Positions 8,977 to 17,652 of a stretch of 64,000 nucleotides of DNA are shown piece after piece. The notes below the pieces were generated by a model, which saw only the letters and a program-made list of their open reading frames with translations, ran no database searches and was not told the DNA's origin. The position numbers and the translations under genes are program-made. The stretch is from positions 1-64,000 of the forward strand of contig JAJPHP010000060.1 in the NCBI GenBank assembly GCA_021325255.1, read 5' to 3'. Positions within the stretch are counted from its first letter, which is position 1; every line of letters begins with the position of its first letter. Origin of the DNA: Nitrososphaerota archaeon (GTDB lineage Archaea > Thermoproteota > Nitrososphaeria > Nitrososphaerales > CADDZS01).

Positions 8977-10167
8977 TTAGAGCCTATATAGATCGTCTTC
9001 CATTGTAGAAAGAAGCTTCGCACCGCTTTCTGTTAGAAGAACGTCCTGTTCTATGTTGCAGATTCCCTCTCTTCCCTGGACCGAGGGCTCTATCGTGAAT
9101 ACCATGCCCTCCCTCATCTTCTTCTCCATTGAGCGACCGTACCTCTCCCTCCACCTTGGGCAAAGCCTCGGACCTATCTCGTGAGTTTCTCTACCAAGGG
9201 GGTGGCCAGTCCCGTGCGGATACTCTGGATATCCCGACGAGGTTACTGACTTTCGGCAGATACCATCAGTGACGTATCCCTTGGTTCCTTGTCTCAGACC
9301 CTCAATGCCCGCTTTCGTCGCAGTTTTGCTTGCCTCGAACATCCTTCGCACAGATGGTGGAGGCGAAGAGCTGCCGACAAAGTACACTCGCTGGAGGTCG
9401 CTGCAGTACGCTTTGTACCTGACGCCAAAATCAATGCGAAGAAGTTGATTTTTCTCAAGAGTTTCGTTGGAGTACCCAAGATGACCTGACGGATTGTTTG
9501 CTATTGTGACTATGGGGCAACTGCTCTCTTCCCACGCAAGCTCGAGCTCTCTTTTTTCAACTTCGTTCTTCATCATCTCGTGGATTTGTCTGTCGGTCCT
9601 TCCAACCCTGATGAAATCCTGCTCTGCAACCTCAAAAATTCTCTCGCACTCTTTCACCGAAGTCTTTAGCAGCTCTATTTCCTCGGGGATGAGCTGCGCC
9701 CTAAGCGCTATGACAAGATCTTCTGATGAGACAATAAATTTCTTTCTTGCGCGTTTGCCAAGCGATTTCCTCAGGTATCTCGCCATTCCGGGCGAGAGTC
9801 CGTCGGCCGCTCCGTAGTCGTCGCTAAAGTTCAAAGCGATTTTCTTGGGATTTCTCCTTGCGACGATTTCTCCGATTTTCGCCGAGGCTCCTTCCTTTCC
9901 GTAGCCAAACACCCTGCTGTAGATTCCCTTCTGTCGTACGGCTTCTGCGTCAAGGTTGCCCACTACGGCAACATGGTCCCCGCTTGCATCGATTATCGCG
10001 GCGGACCTCCAGACGACTCCGGCGAGACCGAGGTCTGCGGCCACCGGATCCGGGTTTCCTTCGCGGGTGAACGTAATCCAGAGATCTATCCCTTTTTCTC
10101 CCATGGTTTTCTGGACAAGATTCATTTTCTTCTTGAGAAATTTGATGGGAAGAGGTGTATCCTGCAA
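8977..10167 (-). CDS. M24 family metallopeptidase (second copy)
   Basis: The 396-residue protein has the same two-domain plan as the copy at 6731-7867 but is only distantly similar. The ligands are D246 (LLRIDFG), D257 (YCSDLQRVYF), H322 (HGTGHPLGRETHEIGP), E360 (VFTIEPSV) and E373 (CNIEQDVLL). The N-terminal half includes the creatinase-like sequence ALNFSDDYGAADGLSPGM. A Xaa-Pro dipeptidase or aminopeptidase role is likely. It lies 94 bp downstream of the proline racemase-family gene on the same strand, so co-transcription is possible. Confidence 0.87.
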   Translation of the reverse strand: MQDTPLPIKFLKKKMNLVQKTMGEKGIDLWITFTREGNPDPVAADLGLAGVVWRSAAIIDASGDHVAVVGNLDAEAVRQKGIYSRVFGYGKEGASAKIGEIVARRNPKKIALNFSDDYGAADGLSPGMARYLRKSLGKRARKKFIVSSEDLVIALRAQLIPEEIELLKTSVKECERIFEVAEQDFIRVGRTDRQIHEMMKNEVEKRELELAWEESSCPIVTIANNPSGHLGYSNETLEKNQLLRIDFGVRYKAYCSDLQRVYFVGSSSPPPSVRRMFEASKTATKAGIEGLRQGTKGYVTDGICRKSVTSSGYPEYPHGTGHPLGRETHEIGPRLCPRWRERYGRSMEKKMREGMVFTIEPSVQGREGICNIEQDVLLTESGAKLLSTMEDDLYRL

Positions 10168-10261
10168 TTTTGGATGACGCCGAGAACTCTTTTTTCTTGT
10201 GTCTGGTTTTCAGGTATTAATGCTTGCATGGGGGAATGAGTTGGAAGAAGTAACTGGCGCT

Positions 10262-11260
10262 TTAGCGAGTCAGCAGAAAACCGCGACCAAGTTTGTCGCC
10301 GTCTGAGACTATGATATCGGAGATTCCCGTAAGGTAGGCGGAACCGGTGACCTGAGGTACGATAGCTGGGATGCTTCCTACCTTTGTTTGCTTTAGAATA
10401 GTTCCTCGAAATTCTGTACTGAGTATGCTCTGATTTCGAAAAGTTTCTCCAACCCGAAACTTGCCCTTGGCATGGAGAATTGCCATTCTGCCGCATGTGC
10501 CCGTACCGCAGGGCGATCTATCGAACAGGTCGCTCTCGGCAATCATGATGTTCCTAGAGCGGTTCTTCCCGAGATCTTCGTAAAAACAAACTCCAACAAT
10601 CTCACTGCTTTTCTTAGTCTCCGGATGCGCGACCTTCAGCCTTCCTAGTTCTTTGAGGAAGACTCTCCCAGCAGAAAGAATGCTCTGCAGTTGGGGCGGT
10701 TCGATCTTTAGACCGACATCATCAGCATTCACATATCCGTAAAAGTTTCCCCCGAACGCGATGGAAACTAGAACCTCGCCATACCCTGACACGTTGAGGG
10801 CCTTTTCGTCGAGCAGGAAACTCGTCACGTTATTTATTGATACAGATTCGACTCTGTCCTTTGAAAAGTTGGCTTTAGTGCTTACAAGACCGGCGGATGT
10901 TTCGAATTTGATTTCGCCTCTTCGCTGGATTTCTTTATCAACCAGCCCGCACTCGAACAGCGTGGTCACGACTCCGATAGTTCCGTGGATGCACATATCC
11001 ACGTATCCGCGGTAGTCGCAGAATATCAGGCCATAGTCAGCCTTCGGATCTAAGGGCGGAACAAGCAGAGCCAATATCCCGGCATTGCCTCTGGGCTCCT
11101 GCATCAACGTCGTCCTCAAGAAATCATAATTTCTTTGGAAATGCCTCCTCTTTTCGGCTATTGTACTCCCAGGCAGCTTTGGAATTCCCTCTAGCAGCAA
11201 TCTGGTTGGATTCCCGGCGGTGTGAGAGTCAAAAACACGCAAGACCTGTGTTGCCCTCAT
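10262..11260 (-). CDS. proline racemase / hydroxyproline epimerase family protein
   Basis: The 332-residue protein carries the family's two catalytic cysteines: C90 in YVDMCIHGTIGV and C251 in SPCGTGTCGRMA. The N-terminal FDSHTAGNPTR motif is also typical. These enzymes invert the alpha carbon of proline or 4-hydroxyproline without cofactor, using the cysteine pair as acid and base. Both cysteines being present argues against the dehydratase branch, in which one is replaced. Position 91 is Ile where many racemases have Gly (MCGHG). With two M24 peptidases nearby and a DAO-type oxidase at 23.6 kb, use of peptide-derived proline or hydroxyproline is a reasonable inference. Confidence 0.88.
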   Translation of the reverse strand: MRATQVLRVFDSHTAGNPTRLLLEGIPKLPGSTIAEKRRHFQRNYDFLRTTLMQEPRGNAGILALLVPPLDPKADYGLIFCDYRGYVDMCIHGTIGVVTTLFECGLVDKEIQRRGEIKFETSAGLVSTKANFSKDRVESVSINNVTSFLLDEKALNVSGYGEVLVSIAFGGNFYGYVNADDVGLKIEPPQLQSILSAGRVFLKELGRLKVAHPETKKSSEIVGVCFYEDLGKNRSRNIMIAESDLFDRSPCGTGTCGRMAILHAKGKFRVGETFRNQSILSTEFRGTILKQTKVGSIPAIVPQVTGSAYLTGISDIIVSDGDKLGRGFLLTR

Positions 11261-11422
11261 TCCAAATTCACGTCAAGGTTCTGATTCTGCCAGCGCACAT
11301 CAGTATTTCGTGATACAGTTGCATCCCAAGGGAGCAAAGATTCTGTGGACCGATGTAGAATGAAACGACATCTAACTAGATGCATAATCGCTTAAAATAT
11401 CATCTCGAATTCGGTATCTTTC

Positions 11423-11803
11423 ATGCTGACTCGAAAGAATTTCTCATCGAACGGAAAATACGAGAGCATCGTGGGATACTCCCGAGCCGTCAAAGTTGGC
11501 GATTTCATCTTCGTCTCAGGTACAACAGGAGTCGGATCCGAACCTGCGGATTCTTACAATCAAGCAAAGAGAGCAATCGAGAACATCAAAATCGCGCTAA
11601 CACAGGCCGGCAGCTCGCTCGAAGAAGTAGTCAGGACGCGAATCTTCGTGCATCCGAATGCTGATTGGAAAGGCATTGCTAGGGCGCATCAAGAGAGTTT
11701 CGGGTCAATACTCCCGGCAAATACAATGCTCGTCAGCAATTTTCTTGATCCGAAAATTCTTGTTGAGATAGAGGCCGACGCGATCAGCGGTCAACAGAAG
11801 TAG
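11423..11803 (+). CDS. Rid (YjgF/YER057c) family protein without the catalytic arginine
   Basis: The 126-residue protein has the Rid fold signature: a VKVGDFIFVSGTTGVG start, QAKRAIENIKIALTQAGSSLEEVVRTRIFV, and a NTMLVSNFLDPKILVEIEADAI end. In RidA enamine/imine deaminases an arginine precedes the LP(K)D segment. Here that position reads SNFLDP, so the arginine is absent, as in the Rid4-7 groups. Deaminase activity is therefore doubtful. The TATA-like CTTAAAATAT at 11392-11401 puts transcription start almost at the ATG. It is divergent from the proline racemase-family gene. Confidence 0.85.
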   Translation: MLTRKNFSSNGKYESIVGYSRAVKVGDFIFVSGTTGVGSEPADSYNQAKRAIENIKIALTQAGSSLEEVVRTRIFVHPNADWKGIARAHQESFGSILPANTMLVSNFLDPKILVEIEADAISGQQK

Positions 11804-11814
11804 ACGCTAGCCGC

Positions 11815-14502
11815 TTACAAGTACGATTTCTTTTCCTTATAGTCTGACTCGACGACCTCCTTAGACCTCGACTTGCTTTCAAGGATCAACTGGAGGCTTT
11901 CAATCGCACCGATTTTGTTCAAGGGATCGTTATTGTTGCCACATTGATACGAATAGGTGCATAGCGGGCAGCCGTCCTTAGATGTGCACTTGCACTCTTT
12001 CAGAATGGAAAGCGTTCTTTCAAAGGCCTCGTCTAGCCTGTCGTAGAGGAGCTTCGTCAGACCACTGCCGCCCGGACTGCCATCGTAGACAAAAATCACT
12101 CCAGAGTCTCCCATGGAAACGCCGCCGACCTCCGAGCTCCCGCTTCCTGTCAGGGAATCACTACCCTCAATTAGGGCGTGCTCGAGCGCGTGGAAGCTCC
12201 CTCCCAGTATGTCTTCTTCATCATCACCGGAAGATCCTTCCTTTTCCTCCTTCTTTGAGGAAAGTGTGTTCACCGGCGTCGGGGCGTGGAACACAAACCC
12301 CTTCGTTTGATAGGTGTAAGATAGAGGTTTGGGCAGCATGATGTTGGGGCCTACTCTCTTGTCTGTGAAGATCTCCTTTGCAACGTATCCTTCAACGACT
12401 TCGGTCATGGTGAGAGAGCAGTACTGGGCCTCAACACCCTTGACGCCCTTCTTCTCAAGCACGTCGATTATCTTAGGAAGCGAATATCTCAACGCTTCCG
12501 TTTTGTACTGGTGGCTGTCCGGGAGTCGCTTTACCTTGGCGGTACGGATTCCGCCCCTGTTTTCGAAGGAGACCGACTGGTACTTTCTCCCTCCCAACAG
12601 ATAGACAGCGTGGGGGAAGAGCTCCCGGAGGGCCATCGGGAGCTGGCGCTCTCCGACAATCCGATTAGAGCCGTGCGATGAATCGAGTATGGTCACGGAC
12701 TCACCGATCCCACGGATGTTCATCTCGTTTACAGTAGTACGCGCTAGATTTGTGGGCCACAGTCTTCCTAGCCTTTCGATGAGGAATTTCTGCTCGACCA
12801 GGCTCTGTATGAGTGGCGAGAACTCCTGAAACTCTTTGGAAGGTGATATTGGTCGGTCCATCGAGGCGGCGAGTATCTCGAGCCTTGCTATGATTGGATT
12901 ACTAGGTTCGACGTATGCAGGGCTAATGTCGGCAAAGTAGGTGTCGGGGTGGTTCCTGTAGTACGCGCTTATTGGGTCCTCGCCCCTCATCGCGAGCACG
13001 ACTACGCTCTCCTGTCCCTTCCTGCCTGCCCGCCCCATCCTCTGAGTGAGGTTGGTTATCCCCGTAATCATCGAAACCACAGAATCAAGGTCGCCTATGT
13101 CTATCCCAAGCTCCAGAGTCGGGGTGGCGACTAGGGACTTTAGAAGCCCGCTCTTGAACGAGTCTTCGACCTCGACTCTCTGAGACTTCAGAAGGCCAGA
13201 TCTGTGAATCTCGCTCGGTATCCCGGAGTGTCTCAAGGCAAGGTTGAGAACCTCCGCGTTCTTGTGAGTGTTTGCGAAGACGAGCGTCTTCATTCCGGAT
13301 GAGAGCAGGTATCTAACAGAACTTGCCATCATACTCGTCATCGAGATTTTTGTCGGGTAGAGCATCACAAAGTGGATCCGCCCGCGACGACCGTTCTCGC
13401 ACCTCACCTCGCTGACTGTAGAGTTGAACAGCTGCTCAGCAAATTGCTTGGGATTTCTGATTGTCGCGGAGGAGCCAACAAGTTGAAGCTTTTCAGGATC
13501 TCTGAGTATCCGCCTGAGCCTCCTCAGGATAAAGTGGACGTGAGTGCCGAAGGCCCCGACGTATGTGTGGAGTTCGTCTACGACAACGTATCTTACAGTT
13601 CTGAGTAGTTCTGCAAAGTGAGTATTGTTCCGGAGGTGGTACTCGACCGTGTCAAAGTTGGATATTATCACGTCGGGAGGCAAGTCCAGTATCTTTTGCC
13701 TCTCGTTGCTCGGCGTGTCGCCGTCGAAGACGCCCAAGGAGATTCTGCCGCGGAGGCTCTCAAGCATCCTCAGCTGGTCTCGAGCGAGCGCCTTGGTGGG
13801 ATATATGAAGAGGGCGCGGACCTCGCGCCTTTCCCCTAGCTCTTGGGCTCGGTCTTCCTTTTCGAGTAGTATCTTGTGGAAGATGGGCACTGCGAAGGCT
13901 ATCGTCTTTCCGTTCCCGGTCGGTGCGGCAACGACGGCGTTCTCTCCTTTGAGAATTGAAAGCATTGCGTCTTCCTGGAACCTGTACAATCTCTCCGAGC
14001 CCAGTCGCTCGAGAGGGGAGGCAATCTCTGCGTGAATTCCAATTTCGTCAAGAGTCCTCCCATAATCTGCTTCCTGCCCCTCAAGGAGTTTGTACTTCAC
14101 GAGGTAGTGCTCCCTGCTTGCGAGGATCCGTTTTGCAGCAGCCGGCAGAGTTTCAAAGTCGAGCCCGCTTGATTCTACCTCCTCCTTGATTTCGTTCAAT
14201 GGACGCACGAGAGAGGCATCATCTGAATCGGTTTGCTTCTCTTCTGAACTTGGCAACGCAAACGGAGGCAGTGCCTCGTCCGAAGTGTCGGGTTCAAGAA
14301 TCTGCGGCGCCACTCTAATTCTTGCATTTTGTTCACGCGCAGGCTCTATCGGCACGGACCTGCGCCTAATCCAAGTTCCGCATTTCGAGCAGAACCTCTC
14401 GGACTGTCCTGCAGGAGTGCCACAGTTCTGGCAGTACGTTGCCGCGGGAGTGGATTTCCTTTCAGGAAGCTCTGCGGATTTCAATCGGACACATTGATGC
14501 AC
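11815..14502 (-). CDS. DEAD/DEAH-type helicase with DUF1998 domain (Hrq1/MrfA-like)
   Basis: The 895-residue protein begins with a zinc ribbon (YCQNCGTPAGQSERFCSKCGTW, about residues 23-44). The superfamily 2 core follows: Walker A AAPTGNGKTIAF, YPTKALARDQ, the motif II variant VVVDELHTY, SATIRNP, and TPTLELGIDIGDLD with QRMGRAGRKGQ at motif VI. The C-terminal DUF1998 region ends with a four-cysteine cluster (CKCTSKDGCPLCTYSYQCGNN). This order matches the YprA/MrfA and Hrq1 helicases, 3'-5' DNA helicases linked to crosslink repair. The N-terminal zinc ribbon is an extra. It is probably transcribed alone. Confidence 0.9.
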   Translation of the reverse strand: MHQCVRLKSAELPERKSTPAATYCQNCGTPAGQSERFCSKCGTWIRRRSVPIEPAREQNARIRVAPQILEPDTSDEALPPFALPSSEEKQTDSDDASLVRPLNEIKEEVESSGLDFETLPAAAKRILASREHYLVKYKLLEGQEADYGRTLDEIGIHAEIASPLERLGSERLYRFQEDAMLSILKGENAVVAAPTGNGKTIAFAVPIFHKILLEKEDRAQELGERREVRALFIYPTKALARDQLRMLESLRGRISLGVFDGDTPSNERQKILDLPPDVIISNFDTVEYHLRNNTHFAELLRTVRYVVVDELHTYVGAFGTHVHFILRRLRRILRDPEKLQLVGSSATIRNPKQFAEQLFNSTVSEVRCENGRRGRIHFVMLYPTKISMTSMMASSVRYLLSSGMKTLVFANTHKNAEVLNLALRHSGIPSEIHRSGLLKSQRVEVEDSFKSGLLKSLVATPTLELGIDIGDLDSVVSMITGITNLTQRMGRAGRKGQESVVVLAMRGEDPISAYYRNHPDTYFADISPAYVEPSNPIIARLEILAASMDRPISPSKEFQEFSPLIQSLVEQKFLIERLGRLWPTNLARTTVNEMNIRGIGESVTILDSSHGSNRIVGERQLPMALRELFPHAVYLLGGRKYQSVSFENRGGIRTAKVKRLPDSHQYKTEALRYSLPKIIDVLEKKGVKGVEAQYCSLTMTEVVEGYVAKEIFTDKRVGPNIMLPKPLSYTYQTKGFVFHAPTPVNTLSSKKEEKEGSSGDDEEDILGGSFHALEHALIEGSDSLTGSGSSEVGGVSMGDSGVIFVYDGSPGGSGLTKLLYDRLDEAFERTLSILKECKCTSKDGCPLCTYSYQCGNNNDPLNKIGAIESLQLILESKSRSKEVVESDYKEKKSYL

Positions 14503-14656
14503 GTATCTATGAAATGTTTACCGAGAAGCCGCGCTACAACGAATGGATCACTGATTTTCTAGACCCAAGCATCACAAGGTTCTGTCAATTCGTCGATTGT
14601 TTAAGGTAAAAGTCTTCGGGATTTTGTCCAGTTATTTTTTTTGTTGGTGGATAGAA

Positions 14657-15335
14657 TTAGGCCGGATAAGAGCAGATCGTTTCCTCCCAATAAATGCCCG
14701 GATATACGGTGTTACCCTGTATCGAAGGATAATTGGTAGAGTATGTGTTCCCTGTTTGAGAAACATACGTTTGTTCTGTCCAATCCGACCCTGTATAGTA
14801 TATTTTGATTGAACCAGTTAAGGTTGGGTATGTGCTTGTTGAAATTACTGCAAGAGCAGGATTTCCAAAGTGTCCTTGCCCGTTATCATCGTACTAGCCA
14901 TATTGTACATTCCACTGCGTAGTGCCAGCGCCAGTGCAACTCAATGCTACACTAGCCTGAAGGATGGCATCGTCCGGTGAACCTCCAGCTACAGTAAGTG
15001 TATCAACAGCGGCTACCCAGCCGCTTGAACTCAAACAGGTGACATGAGTGGTCGTGATTGAGAAGCTTAGGTCCAAACCCTTTGTATTTGACGGAACATA
15101 GCTGGGGTCATAATGTATCCCAAATAAATCATCAAAATTGTAAGCGTATGCGCGGCCTGCTAAGTTCACTTCTCCTACAACTGTCAGCGCGCAAATCCAG
15201 ATGGGTCAATCTCAAAAATACTCGCCAAGCACTAAGACAAACCATGTTGACACTGCCGAGTCAAACAATTTGAATTTCAAGTCGAATCCATCGCCAACCT
15301 GTTCTCAGGCTCTGTGGTTTTACTGCTACTGGACT
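14657..15335 (-). pseudogene. decayed secreted or surface protein gene
   Basis: A continuous extracellular-type protein is readable on the minus strand but is broken. A Ser-rich piece (SSSKTTEPENRLA) at about 15295-15335 shifts frame into GDGFDLKFKLFDSAVSTWFV, meets two TGA stops near 15210-15220, and resumes as VVGEVNLAGRAYAYNFDDLFG. It runs to an in-frame TAG at 14894-14896 and then continues in the same frame for 78 more codons (YDDNGQGHFGNPALAV ... YWEETICSYPA) to a TAA at 14657. A frameshift plus several stops points to a pseudogene. No family is recognised. It borders the surface-protein island. Confidence 0.6.
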
Positions 15336-15475
15336 CCAGTATCGGGCAACTGAGAGTATCTCCCTCCAAGAAGAAATCCTACTCTGTCGCGTGAAAATTC
15401 TCATTCCACCCCTCGGACTAAGTATATTATCATGCGAACTAACGGAATCGAATAGTCAAGACAGACGATCTGACC

Positions 15476-15745
15476 TTGCGAAAGGTTTCTGCCGCAATTC
15501 TGGGGCTTGCCGTCCTAGGCATTGTTCTCATCCTAATTGGCTACGTTTCTCCCTGTACATTGGAAAACTCTCCTTTCGGCATGTTTCAAGCAGGACGATG
15601 TACTTCAATTCTAGTAGAGACTTATACAGGAGTTGCGATTCTCGTAATTTCAATTATCTTGTTGTTTCTTATCAAACAAGAAAGCCCAGATTCTTCGGCG
15701 GCAAAACCAGCAACAGAAGACTCTCAGGACAAGCTCGACAAGTGA
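15476..15745 (+). CDS. small two-helix membrane protein
   Basis: The 89-residue protein starts at TTG. It has one helix at about residues 5-24 (AAILGLAVLGIVLILIGY), a short outside loop with two cysteines (SPCTLENSPFGMFQAGRC) that could form a disulfide, a second helix (TGVAILVISIILLFLI), and a charged C-terminal tail. I do not recognise a family. It is a plausible cell-envelope protein in the accessory island. Confidence 0.55.
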   Translation: MRKVSAAILGLAVLGIVLILIGYVSPCTLENSPFGMFQAGRCTSILVETYTGVAILVISIILLFLIKQESPDSSAAKPATEDSQDKLDK

Positions 15746-15756
15746 CCTTCAAGGAT

Positions 15757-16029
15757 TCAAACTTCTAAGTCGTACGATCGCAGAGCGCCGCGCGGGTAGG
15801 TGAGGCGACCTCTGGATAGCGACGATGGAGATGCGAGGACCTTCTTACGAGTCAGACTAAGAAGCTCTGGTTTTTCCTTCTTGGAAAGTTTCTTCATGAC
15901 AAGGTTGAGATCTAGGAAGGATCTAGGATGATTCTTGTACGTTTTTAACAGCGCGAAGACATGCTTGCAAGGATAGTACTCCGATGGGCCGGAACAAGAG
16001 GATGACTCTTCGTTTCCTTTCTCTTTCAA
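15757..16029 (-). CDS. SWIM-zinc-finger-like small protein, perhaps truncated
   Basis: The frame contains CSGPSEYYPCKHVFALLKTYKNHP, which resembles the C-terminal half of a SWIM finger (CxC-Xn-CxH), although the first CxC is reduced to SxC. The same frame stays open upstream to about 16105 and reads ISCVIDGNCGIYKTRASLKEKGNEE, similar to the lead-in strand of SWIM domains, but no standard start codon exists there. Either it starts at the TTG at 16029 or it is the 3' remnant of a larger gene. SWIM domains bind DNA or proteins. The rest is basic. Confidence 0.4.
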   Translation of the reverse strand: MKEKGNEESSSCSGPSEYYPCKHVFALLKTYKNHPRSFLDLNLVMKKLSKKEKPELLSLTRKKVLASPSSLSRGRLTYPRGALRSYDLEV

Positions 16030-16491
16030 GGATGCTCGAGTCTTGTATATCCCGCAATTGCCGTCAATTACACATGAGATTTGTTGGTCTATCCTCAGGC
16101 GTTAGCTCAGCCTGGAAGAATCCACGTACTCAGCAACCCTTTCTTCCAACGGACGCCCCATGAGTATTGCTACAGCCTCTCGCCTTGAATTGAGAGGTTT
16201 GGTTACGAAAACGTTCTGCTATTCACAGATTCCGCACATTAGGGAAGAGTTTTCAGACAGTCTGGGTCATGGGCCTTTCGGTTTAGATCGTGCTTAACTT
16301 GACAGGAGAGCTGTGAGTTAGATTAGAATCTCATTAGAACTGCATCGGCCTCGCCATTTTTTTCGCTTCTGAGCAAACCTTTGACGTCCCGGATGACTAC
16401 GGTCAGTTTCGCGAAGTACTTGATATTTCTAAATCGCACAGCGCGCGTGCCCCACACAGCAATTCTTTTATGATGTGAACTTACAATTACT
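16030..16491. other. 460-bp intergenic region
   Basis: It holds the upstream open frame of the SWIM-like fragment (to about 16105) and, at its right end, a TTTTATG element near 16466-16472 that suits the promoter of the AbrB-like gene. A tRNA D-arm-like string at about 16101 does not extend into a tRNA. I see nothing else. Confidence 0.4.
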
Positions 16492-16755
16492 GTGAAAGGA
16501 ATGACAAGAGGGGGAGAGGAGGAGAGGATTCGCACTAGGATCTCGAAGGGGTACCAAGTTGTAGTACCTTCAAAATTGAGAAAGCGGTACGATGTCAAAG
16601 TGGGTGACGAAGTTCTCTGGCAAATCTCAGAACAAGGAGTATCGGTTCAACTTCAAAGGAAGACAAGCCTTGTTGATATTGTCGGCCTGGGACATAGCAG
16701 AAAAGAATCAAATGCCGTAGACCTTAAGAAAAAAATCCAGAAGGGTGAGCTCTGA
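16492..16755 (+). CDS. AbrB-family antitoxin (VapB-like)
   Basis: The protein has the AbrB hairpin ISKGYQVVVPSKLRKRYDVKVGDEVLWQISEQGVSVQ, then a Lys-rich tail (SRKESNAVDLKKKIQKGEL) suited to toxin binding. GTG at 16492 and ATG at 16501 are both possible starts; ATG is the more natural one. Its stop overlaps the start of the downstream PIN gene (CTGA), so the pair is translationally coupled. It probably neutralises the PIN RNase and represses its own promoter. Confidence 0.8.
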   Translation: MKGMTRGGEEERIRTRISKGYQVVVPSKLRKRYDVKVGDEVLWQISEQGVSVQLQRKTSLVDIVGLGHSRKESNAVDLKKKIQKGEL

Positions 16756-17147
16756 GTATCTTCCTAGACTCGTCATTCATAATAGCTCTTGCTGACGAGG
16801 ATGACCAGTTTCATGATGCCGCCCGCGTTTTGGTCAAAGATATTGAAGGCGAGAAGGTCATTTCCGACCTCGTCATCTCTGAGAGTGTAACCGGCGTTGC
16901 CTCTCGGCTAGGACGGAAGGCTAGTGTGAACGTCTTTGAGGCATTGTTCTATGGCTCGGATACGAAGATCGTCTTCCTCAACAAGAGATTGTGCGAAAGA
17001 TCTTTGCACCTGTACCTGAAGTATGGGCAAAGACTCTCTTTCGCTGACACCATCTCAGTGAGAATAATGTACGACAGAAAAATCAAATCAATAGTATCTT
17101 TTGATTCGGATTTTGACGGCGTCGACGGAATATCGAGGATTTCATAA
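16752..17147 (+). CDS. PIN-domain toxin (VapC-like) with apparent CTG start
   Basis: The first ATG/GTG/TTG in this frame (16830) would delete the first PIN aspartate. In-frame sequence from CTG at 16752 gives SIFLDSSFIIALADEDDQFHD, a canonical VapC N-terminus, and the frame is closed by TGA just upstream. From CTG the protein has 131 residues with D6, E44 (VISESV), D99 (SFADTISV) and D118/D120 (SFDSDFD), the full PIN site. The CTGA overlap with the antitoxin stop mimics the common ATGA coupling. It is most likely an active RNase toxin. Confidence 0.75.
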   Translation: MSIFLDSSFIIALADEDDQFHDAARVLVKDIEGEKVISDLVISESVTGVASRLGRKASVNVFEALFYGSDTKIVFLNKRLCERSLHLYLKYGQRLSFADTISVRIMYDRKIKSIVSFDSDFDGVDGISRIS

Positions 17148-17652
17148 CAAGTGTAAAGTCCTTCATGAAGCTGGAAGGATGCTTGAGACGACATGCTACA
17201 ATGCTACTTGCAGGTAAATAAGGCAGCACGCTCTACCTTACCAGGTCGAGCATTCGCACGTTACCATCACACGTGAACTGATCATCGGTACATCCTTTCC
17301 GTTCAACTCTGCATGACTGCTTCTATACATTCTGCAATTTGCTCAAGTCAAGATGCTGAAGGTTTAGAGCACGCAGAGCCCGTATCTTTGATGGCGATGT
17401 CTAATATCTCTACAAGTTAAAGTGTCCGGGCTGCGGACCCCGGATTTTGGGATTAGGGATATTGGAACCGATAATATGCAGTCAGAGCCCCATACAGTGC
17501 AACACCGAGAACCACTAAATCAATCGATCCTGCGAAGAAGAAGAATGTACCGGTCATCGGAACCTGCTTGGACTTTCTCTCTAGAAGATAGCTTTGTAAC
17601 CCGAGCTACCAGCCAAACAAATAGCCGAAGAGAATACATCACCATCAAAGTG

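Noticed and set aside
14894..14896. Pyrrolysine at the in-frame TAG
   Set aside because: The same gene also has TGA codons and a frame change, and no pyl gene is in the window; decay explains it better.
15391..15768. 125-codon plus-strand frame
   Set aside because: It overlaps the small membrane protein (15476-15745) in another frame and has no signal.
16096..16160. tRNA-like D-arm string (GTTAGCTCAGCCTGG)
   Set aside because: No matching anticodon arm, T arm or acceptor stem follows.
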